Source: Parus major
Lineage: Eukaryota; Chordata; Aves; Passeriformes; Paridae
Length of the DNA stretch: 64,000 nt
Reading direction: 5' to 3'
Assembly: GCF_001522545.3 (NCBI RefSeq)
Contig: NC_031769.1
Location: 70,821,814 to 70,885,813, forward strand
Shown here: piece by piece, positions 23,431 to 34,560 of the stretch
How the letters are laid out: every line of letters starts with the position of its first letter
Numbering within the stretch: position 1 is the first letter of the stretch
The notes under the pieces: generated by a model
Told to the model about the DNA's origin: nothing
Seen by the model: only the letters and a program-made list of their open reading frames with translations
Database searches by the model: none
Made by a program: the position numbers and the translations under genes

Positions 23431-26229
23431 GAATCACGGTGCTTGCTGCAGATCAAAAGGTACAGTTTTAGAAAGCCATGGCATTTAAAATATGCCACTA
23501 TTTTTAATGTTTCATTAGCTCGAGTTCTTGAAATTTCATTTAATGTGGTCCATTTAACTGCTATTAAAACTCACTCATTATGCCTACACCTTTTTAAAAG
23601 CTTAGCATTGGAAAAAATGCACAGTACATTCTGGAAGCCAACATAAAGCATAAAGAGGCCAGCTAGCTTTCAGTGTATATTTCAAAATAATACATCTTTC
23701 TAATGAAGGAGAACCTAGTGTCAGTCTAAGATGCATTACCTCCTTTTTCACTCTTGGAAAACTCACTGTGATTGGAGTTATGAACTTTGGCACAAAAGAC
23801 GGAAGTTACTTTCATGGACATTTTATAAGCACAGAAACCAGAATGTTCTCATCTTGAACTCAGTCAATAGAAATTCATCGCCTAGTATACTGCAATGAAG
23901 TGAATCTTTTATTTCTGATGTATGCCTTTGGTAGTTTAATTTTTCTTTAAACTTAATTTGGCTGGATGCTTCAAAATGTTTTCTGTCTAGTGTTCTACTA
24001 GTTCTTTGTAATGATGGAAATATGGAGGGGCAGAATGAACACGTAAAATTTTTACTAGGCGTGCAAGGTTTGGAGGTTGGTAATGAAATGTTAGGTGTGG
24101 GACATTTTAGTAGAATTTGAGTTTAGTTCTCTTCTAGTCAGAGTTTTACCTGGCAGAATTTCTTGTCTTCACTCTTCTCCCTTACCTTCCTCTAATATTG
24201 CTAAAGTACAATTGGGTGATATGGTTATAAATGTGTTTACTGGCATCCACAGAAAGTACGGATTTTCTTTTGGTAGTGAAGCTGTAGGTCTCAGAGAAGA
24301 ACCCTTCACTTGCAACTACAGCCAGAAGCATTTTACTGGAAAAATCTGGTATATATTGAGTATTCTTTTCTTCTGAGGAGAACTTCTTCACCAGCAAGAG
24401 CCAGGCAATATTTCCTATTCCAAACAATCAAGACACTAAGAAAATGTGATTATTTTTCCTTCCCCTAATATCTTCTACAAAATCAGAATTAGTTTAAATG
24501 TCATTTATGTAAGCACAGCATTTGCTTATAGGAGATTGCCACTCAGTAGCTCACACAGATTGTCCTCAACTGTCTGACATAAGTTTAATATCCAATTCTA
24601 CTTGGCTGCTTCCACAACCAAATGAGAGCTAAGTGTAGATTTATGTGAATATAACAAGTCATTATTGCTTTCTTCTTACCCATCACTAATTTTCACTTTA
24701 CTTTTCTTTATAGTCAGTTCATGTCCTGTCATCATCTCATTATCTTATGTTTATTTTACTGCCCGTGACAGAAATTGTTATACTCATTTCTGAAATATGT
24801 AAAGGTATTTTGCATTCACCGTGTAAGATTTCCCTCACATCTTAGTAACAGAGATCTAATAGCATTTTTCTTTCAGCCATGCATAGGTTGAAATCACAAA
24901 ATACCTTCATCTAGTTTTTAACTCGGTCCCCTCATTGAAGCCACATTTTCTTGTCTTTAACAGATGCATTTATTTACCTTTTATCTCTAGGCTGAAGCAC
25001 ATACTTATATTTCTGTGTTTCAGGCACTGATTTTGCATCAGTGAGTATTTTTAAGTCACGGATGTCATATCAATAGGTAGGGACTAAAATTGTGCCAGGC
25101 AGTGGGGGGCACATAGAACATCACTAATGCAATGGAAACTAATTCCAGCAAACCCTGGCACCAGTGCTGAAGATACCCTACTAGGTGCCACAGACTCTTA
25201 TCCAGGCAGAGAAGGGGGAATGCATTTTTAGGCAGAAGCCTGCAGCTCCTCAGGGATTTGCAGCCCAGAGCGGGCATGTTGTCAGTGCAAGGTTTTGTTG
25301 CACTGGGAGAAGGGGGACGGAAGGAACTGTAGTGATGGGAACAGAGGTAGCAGATATGTGAGCCACCCCCACCCACAGTGGCAATTGTCTCCTGGGAACA
25401 ATTTTGGAAGCACTTCTTGCTGTGAAAATAAGGGGACATTCAGACTGGGAAGAGGAAAGGGTAAGTTTTTTCGATGATTTTTGTACTTTACTTGACACTG
25501 ACACAGTAAGCACACTTCTCAGTGCTCAAATGGAAATGTTCCATGTGGAAGTGACAATACAGCAGCTGTGGGTAATGAATGTGAAGTGTTTAAAGGCATA
25601 TGTAAATATTAGTGGAGAAGCAAGGGCCAGATTCTAACATGCCATTTTACAACTTAAAAAGGTATTTTCCAATGGCTTTGGAGTGTGCCAAAAGCTCTCA
25701 AGAAAACTCCCTTTTAACCTTCTTCTGAGAATTTCTGGGCCATTTTGAAATACGACTGTTATTGACAGGATTCTTTCCCTTAATTTTGCTCAGCATCAAA
25801 TGACATTTGCCTAGGTTTGCATTACATTTCTGCTGATCATGACATCCTGAAAAGTTATAGGAAGAGATACAACCAAGATCTTCTCTGTTACAAACTTGGA
25901 AATACCTTTGGTAGTTTTACTCATAGTATGTAGTTGTTTTCTTTTTCCCCAAGAGTCAGTTTAATAAATGCACCGTCTGACAATAATAGTGTTCTATTTC
26001 TGCAGTGTTCTGTTTCTGCACTCAATATTTTTTTCCATACAAGCATAGGACATGTGTTCATTAACTATTTTTTTTTTTTTTTTTGATTGACAAGGTCTGC
26101 TTTTCCTTTTTTTCTCCCTATGTGTGGTCAGTGAGGTTACTGAATAATTAGTAAAGTTTAGTAAGGTGCTAGTAACACTAAATCTGTTATGAACTAAATA
26201 ATACATTCCAAAATGTCTGTTCTGGTAGT
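23431..26229. other. Mostly AT-rich DNA with no recognisable gene
   Basis: No gene was recognised. The segment 25065-25640 is somewhat GC-richer, and frames on both strands (for example minus 25065-25439 and plus 25404-25637) overlap without recognisable motifs. An old repeat is possible there. A T-run lies near 26068-26084. Confidence 0.55.
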
Positions 26230-27372
26230 GGCATAACAAATGTGAAGCTGCCATAACACCACAACAAAAAAACATGGCAAAGAAGTGTATTGAGTTTGCT
26301 TGGCAAGGCTTCAGTAGCAGGGGAGCTACAGAGGTGGATTCTGTGAGAAGTTGTCAAAAGCTTCTCTGATGTCCAGCGGAGGCAATACCAACGGGCTCCG
26401 AGACAGAGCCATTGCTGGGCAAGGCCAAGCCCATCAGTGATGGTGATAGTGTCTCTGGGATAAAGCATTTTTCTTAAATAAAAATAAAAAAGTGTTACAT
26501 CTCAGAAGCAAGTTGTAGCCAGAGAAAAGACTGAGAATATATGAGGCAAACAACCTTGCAGACACCAAGGTCAGTCAATAAGGAATGGGAGGAGGTGCTT
26601 TGAGCTCTGGAGCTGATATTCTTCTGCAGCCTGTGCTTCAGACCTTGGTGAGGCAGCTGTGCCCCTCAGCCCATGGAGGTCCATGGTGGAGCAGAGACCC
26701 ATCTGCAGCCCATGGAGGATTGCATGCCAGAGCAGGAAGATGCCTGAAGGAGCCTGTGAATTGGAAGTCCAAGCAGGCTCCTTGGCAGGACCAGTGGCCC
26801 TGTGGAGGAAGAAGCCCATGCAGGAACAGGTTTTCTTGGCAGGACTTGAGACCCTGTGGGGGAACCACACTGAAGCAGGCTGTTCCTGAATGACTCCATG
26901 GGGTTCCCACACTGGAGAGGGACCCTGTGGAAGGGACCCGTGATGGAGTAGTTCATGGAGAGCTGCAGGCCATGGGAGGGGCCCCACATTGGGGCAGGGG
27001 AGACACTTCTCTCCCTGAAGGAGAAAAAAGTGGCAGAAAAAATGTGATTAACTAATTGTAGGCTACATTCCTCAGCCCCCTTGCCACAGGGGTAGGGGAA
27101 ATACTGAATTAGAATTAATGTTAAGCCCAAGAAGAAAGGAGTTTTCTAACATTTAGTTCTATTTCTCATTTTCCTATTGTTTTTATTGGTATTTAATTAA
27201 CATATTTTCCTCAAGCTGAGTCTGTTTGTCCTGTGGCAGTAATGAGTGAATGATCTTCCTCTTTCCTTGTCTTGATCCATGAACCTTTCATTATATTTTC
27301 TCTCCCCTCTCCAGATGAGGAGGGAAGTAAGAATGGCTTTGATGGGCACAGGTGTTCATCCAAGGTCAAATA
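26230..27372 (+). mobile_element. Solo LTR of an avian endogenous retrovirus-type element
   Basis: The whole stretch matches, in order, a long LTR common in songbird and other neoavian genomes as I remember it: 'tttgcttggcaaggcttc' (26297), 'acagaggtggattctgtgag' (26328), 'caaccttgcagacaccaagg' (26551), a middle built of degenerate GGAGCAG/CCATGGAG units (26660-27000), 'ctgagtctgtttgtcctg' (27217), and 'ttctctcccctctccag' followed by 'atgaggagggaagt' (27298-27330). No gag, pol or env reading frame follows, so it is probably a solo LTR left by recombination. Ends are approximate because no flanking duplication was confirmed. Orientation follows the family as I recall it. The overlapping frames (minus 26571-26987 and 26666-27130; plus 26585-26893) are readings of LTR repeats, not proteins. 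Confidence 0.8.
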
Positions 27373-30270
27373 ACCTCAAGAAGTCAGGGAGGTAGTTCTT
27401 ACAAATAAATTTCAGCTACTTATTAGTCAGTCTTTTCAACATCTTTGCCTTGTCAATTTTTTGCCCTTTATTGCTCCCAAAATACATTTGACACAAGCTT
27501 TTAAAATCAATATTTACTTTGTGGGAACAGAGTAATACTTTGGGAAAAAACAAAACAAAACAAAACATTAAATGTAAATTGTGGGTAAAAAACCTGCTCA
27601 ATGTCCCATCATCCATTTACTGAGAGACTGAAAGTTCTATTCACTCCAACCAGACTGTTGGAGTAAAAGGAAGTCTGTGTAGTCCAATGTACTTCCAGTG
27701 GACTTCCACTGGTAAGTGAGGCTTTGACATAGTGAAAAAAATTCAAAAGTTTCAAGGATACACAAGCTCTTAAATTCCTCAGAAATTTATGAAAGCAATA
27801 TGAATGATTCTGGCAAGCTCATAAATATTTTGTGTTTATCTATGTTGAGGCACACTCAGAAATGTACGCCCTCCTTTTTGGAACCTCTGCTGAACCAAAG
27901 AACATTCAGATGAAAACTAATTGCTACCAAAATTCTCTTCTCCTAAATTTTATTTATCAATCATAGGAAAGAAATTTCTCTGTAGTGTATATTCTTCTAT
28001 AGCTCCTGTGTATCCAACAAGCATATATTAAAAGTAACATCAAAACTGGGTAAAGTATATTTCAACTGATGCTTTACTGATCTCCCCTAAGCCATGGATA
28101 TGGGGTAAATAGCTCTTGGAGAAGTCAGTGATAGTTTTTTTTCCCTGTGGAAGCAAGAACTATGCCCACAGTACAAACCTAATCTTACCAAACAAAATGC
28201 TTGCTTTCCTGCATCCTGACACACAATTGAAGTTTCTGGTATAAAATAGGTTATCTAAGTTCTGAGAACTTCAAACTCCCTTAAAATTATTTTGTTTTAA
28301 AATAACCCAAATAAGTGGCTTAACAGCAATATTCTTATTCCATTAATACAGCAATATGCTATTTCCATTAATAACTAGGGAGAATTTATTAAAGTGGGGT
28401 TTTTTGTTCAGACTTAACAGCACATTTAGGTGGGGACTGACATTGCTGCAAGAAACCCAGACATTTACCAGATGCTGTCTTTTTGGAATTAGAAGTGAGA
28501 TGCTGTAGAATGCTGAACAGCTAAACAAAAGGTAAGTATTCAGGTTTTTAGTAACCCAAATGAGAGACTCTGACTTTAACTAACAGTGGGAATCAGGGCT
28601 ATAAGGAGGATATGATCATTGACAAAAATATTTATGGAGAAATATTTTCTATTTCAATTTAATTATACAATGATATAATTAGAAAATTAAAAAACAAAAA
28701 GAATGACTTACAAAAAGGAGACAATTTATAGCTTTCCATAGGAGAAGCAAAGTCAACATACGTAGCAGTCCAGGCCTGGATTAGACCACTGGGTGCTACC
28801 TTGGGGTTTTAGGGTGATAGTCTCTTGCACGAAGAGATAAAATGAGGAGTGGGCATGATTTAGTGAGCTGAAACAAAAGCACTTCAATAAGGGAAAAATA
28901 TTAAACTGCAGTTTGAGAATGCAAACAAGGTATGAGGCGCACTAGAAATGTGAGGGCCAGGGGGTTCCAGTAATTGATATAAACTAAGGTGGGGCAGAGT
29001 CTGAGGGAAGGGTACCAACCAGGAGTGATTAGGAATATGCAAATTCCTGTGACAAATGTAAACTGATAACAACAGGAGAAACAAAGAACTTTCTAGTAAC
29101 ATTAACATATGAACTTCCCAGGTGGCAGTGAAGGTGAGTTTTTTCTTGCCATGACTACGGTTATTTTTCCCACATCCTTAAGTCAAAGCCTCCATCGACC
29201 TCCAACAAATATATACTAATTTGAAGAAAATTTACTACTTAAAAATGTACAGTTGCTAGGATGTAACAGCATAATTCTTATTCTAGGTCTTAGAGGTCAA
29301 TGATACTTTCCCAAACATTAGTTAATTAAGACATTGGCATGGCATTTAAAGATCTCATCTAGAAGGAGCTAATACATATGAAAACTCCTAATACGGAAAC
29401 AAGAGGAAACATTTCATTTAGTGGGGTTTTTTTTGTTTAGTTATAGAACATAATTTGCCTGGAATTTCAATATTATGATAATAGGAAATATTTCAAAGCT
29501 AACTTGTCTTCATTTCTATGCCTAGCAATCTCCCTCTCGTCTGTTTCTCTTCCTCTCCTCAATATACTTTGTCTTCCATTTAAAGCAGCCATCTGCTAAA
29601 ATTAGTGACTATATTACTTAATTATGCATCATTTGACTATATTTCTATCATTACAGTGTCTTCCATTAAGTGTTATGTTTGTGGCTAATGACATCTTTTT
29701 CTTATGTGTCGACAGCTCATTTTGTCAGATTTATTGTGCAATAACTCAGTATCTTACTAATAATGTATCTATTACCAAGATTAATAATTCTTATACAAAG
29801 CTGTTCACAGAAACATAGAAAAATGCCACTGTCCATAATAGCAAATTTGTAGTTACAGAATCATCCTAATTACACTTAGTTTCATTAAAGTAGCTGTGAA
29901 TAAATTACAAATTCAGGGTATATCTGAGTTAAAATATGGCATGAAATTGATCTTATATTCTAGCATGATGTGCTCAGCCTTTACAAAGATCACACACTGA
30001 ACTCTTTCCCTGAAAGCAGTAGTAGGAAAATACAGATATTTTTGTGGGAGTTTGCTTGCAAGTTTGTTCACCTGAAACATAAATAAGTCCTTTGATAAAA
30101 GTCCCTTTCTTTCACTAAACAAATAATGCCTTTGTCTCATGTGCAGTTATATGTCTTTTCCCTGTACATATTCAAGCATTTCTATATTTTTGAATGCATT
30201 TAAAATGATGGCACATCTGCATAGTGAAGTACTGGGATTTCTCTCTTCTCTTTTTTCCCTTTTCCTCCTC
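27373..30270. other. AT-rich DNA with no recognisable gene
   Basis: No coding feature or repeat family was recognised. The stretch 28740-29110 is slightly richer in G on the plus strand but has no motif I can name. The last 35 bases before the gap form a pyrimidine tract (CTCTTCTC... from about 30238). Confidence 0.6.
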
Positions 30271-30775
30271 NNNNNNNNNNNNNNNNNNNNNNNNNNNNNN
30301 NNNNNNNNNNNNNNNNNNNNNNNNNNNNNNNNNNNNNNNNNNNNNNNNNNNNNNNNNNNNNNNNNNNNNNNNNNNNNNNNNNNNNNNNNNNNNNNNNNNN
30401 NNNNNNNNNNNNNNNNNNNNNNNNNNNNNNNNNNNNNNNNNNNNNNNNNNNNNNNNNNNNNNNNNNNNNNNNNNNNNNNNNNNNNNNNNNNNNNNNNNNN
30501 NNNNNNNNNNNNNNNNNNNNNNNNNNNNNNNNNNNNNNNNNNNNNNNNNNNNNNNNNNNNNNNNNNNNNNNNNNNNNNNNNNNNNNNNNNNNNNNNNNNN
30601 NNNNNNNNNNNNNNNNNNNNNNNNNNNNNNNNNNNNNNNNNNNNNNNNNNNNNNNNNNNNNNNNNNNNNNNNNNNNNNNNNNNNNNNNNNNNNNNNNNNN
30701 NNNNNNNNNNNNNNNNNNNNNNNNNNNNNNNNNNNNNNNNNNNNNNNNNNNNNNNNNNNNNNNNNNNNNNNNNNN
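30271..30775. other. Assembly gap (N run, 505 bases)
   Basis: The sequence is unknown. The left edge is a pure pyrimidine tract and the right edge begins CTTTTCTTC, so the missing piece may be an extended TC/TTC-rich simple repeat that could not be assembled. Confidence 0.99.
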
Positions 30776-32449
30776 CTTTTCTTCAGAAAGCTTGTAGAAG
30801 TGAATGATCCCTGGGCTACAGAACATCTGAGTCTTAAGTACCAAGATCCAGGACAGAAACCTGAATTGTGTTAACATAGAGATAGATGTTTCAGCATGGA
30901 TTTCACAAAAAGTGAGAGCCAGCTGGTACCTGCACATTCCCTAAGTAATCAATTTTCAGCTGTCTTTAGCTGGCTAATACAGAATTTCTGAGGATTTATC
31001 AGGATGTCATTTCTCATGCCTCACTAGACACCATGGGGATGTATCTTCCATGTGGGATACCTAGTCTAGGAGTTGTTTACTATTTTAATTTATTCCAAAG
31101 AACACACCTTGGCTTATCCTTCTTCAAATTCGACAAGGGAAATTTTCTCTTCCTTTTTTTTTTTTTGACAGTGTATTGGTCAGAGACTTGGCCAGACAGT
31201 AGGAGATCCAGGTTTAATTTCCTGCTTGCACAAGGAACTTGAAACACATTCTGTTATTTCCCAGGAAAGACACTTGCCTTACAGATGGTTCAGCCCTTCT
31301 GAGGATATGTGAATAGGCAGAAGAGAAGAAAAAAAATTAATTAGGCCAGAGAGAGGAAAAAATGTTCATGGTGCTTTAGAGGGCTGACTTGGGCATGCAA
31401 AATAAATCTATGGGATGAATATGAAGAAAGACTTGCATGCAACTTTCTGCTGTGTGAAGGAACCATAATATATACAATCTGAAATTAAAAACTGCTGGAG
31501 ACTTGAAATGGTGAGAATTTTAAGAAGTATTCTCTGTGCTATTCTAAACTCTCCTGTTCATGTTCTCTCCTAACTCTATTCGAATAAAGCACAGAGTTTT
31601 CATAGGCAATGATGCCCACAGGAAATAACAATTGTCTCTGACTTCTGCATTATCAGCTGCAAATTTACCTTTCTGGATGTATGGAAAGTTATCCACTTAC
31701 CATTATGATTGCAGAGAAAATTGCCCACTCCAAAGTAGTCAAAAAACTTACAAAGGGTTTATAAAGATGAAGGTAGTGGAATTGAAAGAAAAGCACGCTT
31801 AATGTACTTATACTGTCATCAGTTTCAAGTCATTCTTCTTTCCTTTTCTATCCAGATTACAATCTTATTTTTCAACATCTCAGAATCTCAGTCATGTTCT
31901 CAGCCTCTGCAGGAGAGATTCCTGCATTAGAGGGATGTTAGCTTTTATATCCATGCTTTTTCTTGGATTAAATGCCTTTAAATTCCAGTTTTCTACCTAG
32001 ACTATTGATTCCTGAGATGGCACCAATGCTCTCACTCCCACATTATTATCTACTCTCAACTCTTTCAATATTATTATTACTTTGTCAGACCAAATGCTCT
32101 CTTCTGCTTGGCTGTTTTTGACAAACCTAACAGTTACTGCTGAGAAGTGAGAGCTTTTCATACCTGCTCCTTCCAAATGAGATGGCATGTAAATATCTGA
32201 ATGAAGCTCTTCTATGCAAATAGATTTTTTTTCCTTTTTTTTTTTTTTTTTTCTATCCTTAATTTTTTTCACTCTTATTTATACAAATCACTCTGTGGAT
32301 GGAATACATCAAGGTCTTTACTATCTATAGTTTGTGATTGGAAAGGATATTAAGTGGTTTGGTTACACATGGTGCTTGGCTTCCAGTACATCTTTTAGAT
32401 AAACAGAAGCAGTGAATTTACCTCCTGGAACTAGAAGGAAAAAAACATA
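30776..32449. other. AT-rich DNA with no recognisable gene
   Basis: This lies just beyond the 3' side of the CR1 copy at 32450-34230 (read on the minus strand), where reverse-transcriptase sequence would be expected in an intact element. None was recognised. A T-run occurs at about 32235-32252. The minus-strand frame at 31997-32272 begins inside that A/T run and is not convincing. Confidence 0.55.
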
Positions 32450-33125
32450 GGGACAGTTTTTCCTCTGTTGCTAATGATTTGAAACTCAACTGTCATGGTC
32501 ACTGTGACCAAGACAGCCCATCTAGACCGACCCCTTTGACTATGAGTCTCTCTCTGCTTACAAATAACAAATCTAGGAGGACATCTTTCCTACTTGTCTC
32601 CCTTAGTACCTGCACCAAGAAGTTATCTTCAACATGCTTCAGAGCTTACCTGCACCTCTTTGTGTTCCCTGTATGAGAGTCTCCGGGAATACTGTATATT
32701 GTCCTGGAAGTTACAATTATCCCCAAGGATAAGGGCAGTGGATATAGAGATATCTCTTAGTACCTTGTGAAATAATTCATCAGTATCGTAGTCCTGGCTG
32801 GATGGATGTTAGTTGACTCCTACATAACATCTACTTTATTTGCTTTTTTTCCTTCCTCCTTACCTAGATGCTCTCAACCATGTACTTACCAACAGCTGCA
32901 AGCAGCACAGAATCCCTCTCATACAGCACCACCGCTCAGCATTTCCCACCCTGTTTATCCTTCTTGAAGAGCCTATAACCATCCACTATGGTTCTCTAAT
33001 CACAGTACTTATCCCAAAAGGTTGTGTTTATGCCTATGATGTCACAGTTCTGTGACAGAGCCAAAGCTTTGAGCTCCCCTTGTTTATTCCTCCCTCATGC
33101 TGTGTGCATTAATGTAGAAATATTT
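32450..33125 (-). pseudogene. CR1 ORF2 remnant: AP-endonuclease domain
   Basis: Read on the minus strand, this encodes a broken version of the CR1 ORF2 N-terminal endonuclease, the nuclease that nicks target DNA in target-primed reverse transcription. Recognisable pieces appear in order: 'YINAHSMREE' (about 33080-33110; family YTNAHSMGNKQEEL), 'GYRLFKKDKQGG' (about 32950-32985; family GYKLFRRDRQGRRGG), then after a stop 'VVLYERDSV', 'DYDTDELFHKVLRDIS' near 32770, 'ALILGDN' near 32735 (family LVLMGDFN, a catalytic motif in which the key D-x-N is altered), and 'DLLFVSRE' near 32550. Several stops and frameshifts interrupt it, so it is non-functional. The domain order and spacing make the call secure although the copy is old. 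Confidence 0.85.
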
Positions 33126-33639
33126 TGAATGTGCTCCAGTGCATTCAGCAGAACACTGTGCTGCAGGCTCACAGACCTTGCATCATCCCTCAAACATTGC
33201 CATGACACCCCATGACTTAACTCCAGTAAGCCTGGCTTTATCTCTTTCCCCATTCAAATCTTAAAGCTCCTCTTTTGATCCCTTCTAACTTGTGTGTGAA
33301 GATACTTTTTCTCCTCTGAGAAATGTGCATCCCATCTGTTGCACATAGAACTAGTGTTGTGTACACTGACCCATGATCAAAAACCCCTGAATGGTGCCAA
33401 TGACACTGGGGATGGAGTCAGGTATAGATTAGCTGGGTCTGCCTGTTTCTTCCCTTATCATTTCCTGCAGCTGCGATGCTAGAGGAAATACTCCTTGTAT
33501 TCCTGAGCCCTTAATGGGTTATCCCAAGGCTCTGACATCTCTCTCGATTGTCCTTGGACTTCTTATTGCAGCTCCCTGAAAAATCAATAATGGATCAGCT
33601 GAAGGTCATACAAAGAGAGGAACTTTTCACTCATTTAGC
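33126..33639 (-). mobile_element. CR1 ORF1/ORF2 junction region, degenerate
   Basis: This joins the endonuclease remnant to the ORF1 remnant of what appears to be one minus-strand CR1 copy. No intact frame is left and I could assign only scattered words. It is included because the segments on each side are collinear and correctly ordered. Confidence 0.6.
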
Positions 33640-34230
33640 CCAGGCCCCAGACAGGTGGCAGACTTCCCTTAGAAGTGGGTCTAATTGGTGCATTGGGCCT
33701 CCTATGACTCTCAGAAGAGTCTCCGATGACTATGACACTTTCAATGTATGAAAGTGGCTTCGATGTGGGCTATAAGGCTGACTTAACCCCAGTAACATTT
33801 CCATGCCAGATGAATCACCAGTATTGTAATTGTTTGGTTCCACTTGCAGAGCCTTGCTGTGCAATGACACCTGGAAAGGCAGGAGAGTCATGGAGGAGAT
33901 GTAACTGCTGAGCCAAGCAGGAACATGTCACCATTCCCCTTCTCCATTAAGGCACCATGTTCTGCGACATAAAGAGAGGATAGGGAATCCTCCACATCAT
34001 GTCTGCCTGACAGGTTGGTCCCAAGGAAGGTAGGCTGTGATCCCAGTAGTCTAGCATTCTTTCGGACTTGCTGATACTCCTGAACCTACTCACTCCCTCT
34101 TGGAGCTTTGTCACTAACCAGAGGAGTTCCTGCACCTGGGCACAGCTCCCACAGTGTTGCTCAGTGTTTGCTGGCCAGTCCTGGCATAAGAGCAGGACAC
34201 ACCCTGCAGCTGGCATTGAGATGTCTGCAA
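33640..34230 (-). pseudogene. CR1 ORF1 remnant (coiled-coil plus esterase-like GDS segment)
   Basis: On the minus strand, the frame at 34216-33947 reads like the N-terminal part of CR1 ORF1: a Cys-rich start followed by a heptad-like stretch 'ELLWLVTKLQEGVSRFRSI' and 'HSLPSL' (family LxxLVxELxEEVxRLRSI, then ALPSL). Farther on, 33747-33640 encodes 'VIVIGDSSES' and 'RRPNAPIRP', matching the GDS nucleophile block of the SGNH-esterase-like domain found in CR1 ORF1. Stops and frame changes separate the two parts. CR1 ORF1 is an RNA-binding/chaperone partner of ORF2, and this copy cannot make it. Sequence to about 34560, GC-richer and C/T-rich on the plus strand, may be the 5' UTR of the same copy. 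Confidence 0.75.
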
Positions 34231-34560
34231 AACTGCATCAGTTGTGGTAGGTGCCAAGCTTAGAGAGGCTGTGGCTTCTTCCAGGTGGTTACCATTGCTC
34301 CCTGGTCAATCTGATACCTTCAGCACCCTTCCTGCACACCCCTCTGCCCTGTCAGCTACATCTTGCCCTGCCCACCACTGCTCCCCTAGTGGCTTCTTTT
34401 ATATTTGGGGAGCATGCCCCCTGTCATTGCTCCTGCTTCTGGCCATGTCTTGTCAGCTGCCACAATGTGAGCTGCAGGCTCCTGGCATCTGTCCTGTCCC
34501 CTGAGGTTTTCCTGGTTCAGGAAAACCCCTGGTGCATTGTGATAGAGTGTTCTGCTATTG
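34231..34560 (-). mobile_element. Possible CR1 5' UTR
   Basis: A GC-richer stretch lies directly upstream (minus orientation) of the ORF1 remnant and ends where AT-rich sequence resumes. Plus-strand frames at 34244-34504 and 34251-34598 are Leu/Pro/Ser-rich shadows. The assignment rests on position and composition only. Confidence 0.4.

Noticed and set aside
26571..27130. Cluster of overlapping Trp/Pro/Gly-rich frames on both strands
   Set aside because: They lie entirely inside the LTR and reflect its internal repeats and its depletion of stop codons.
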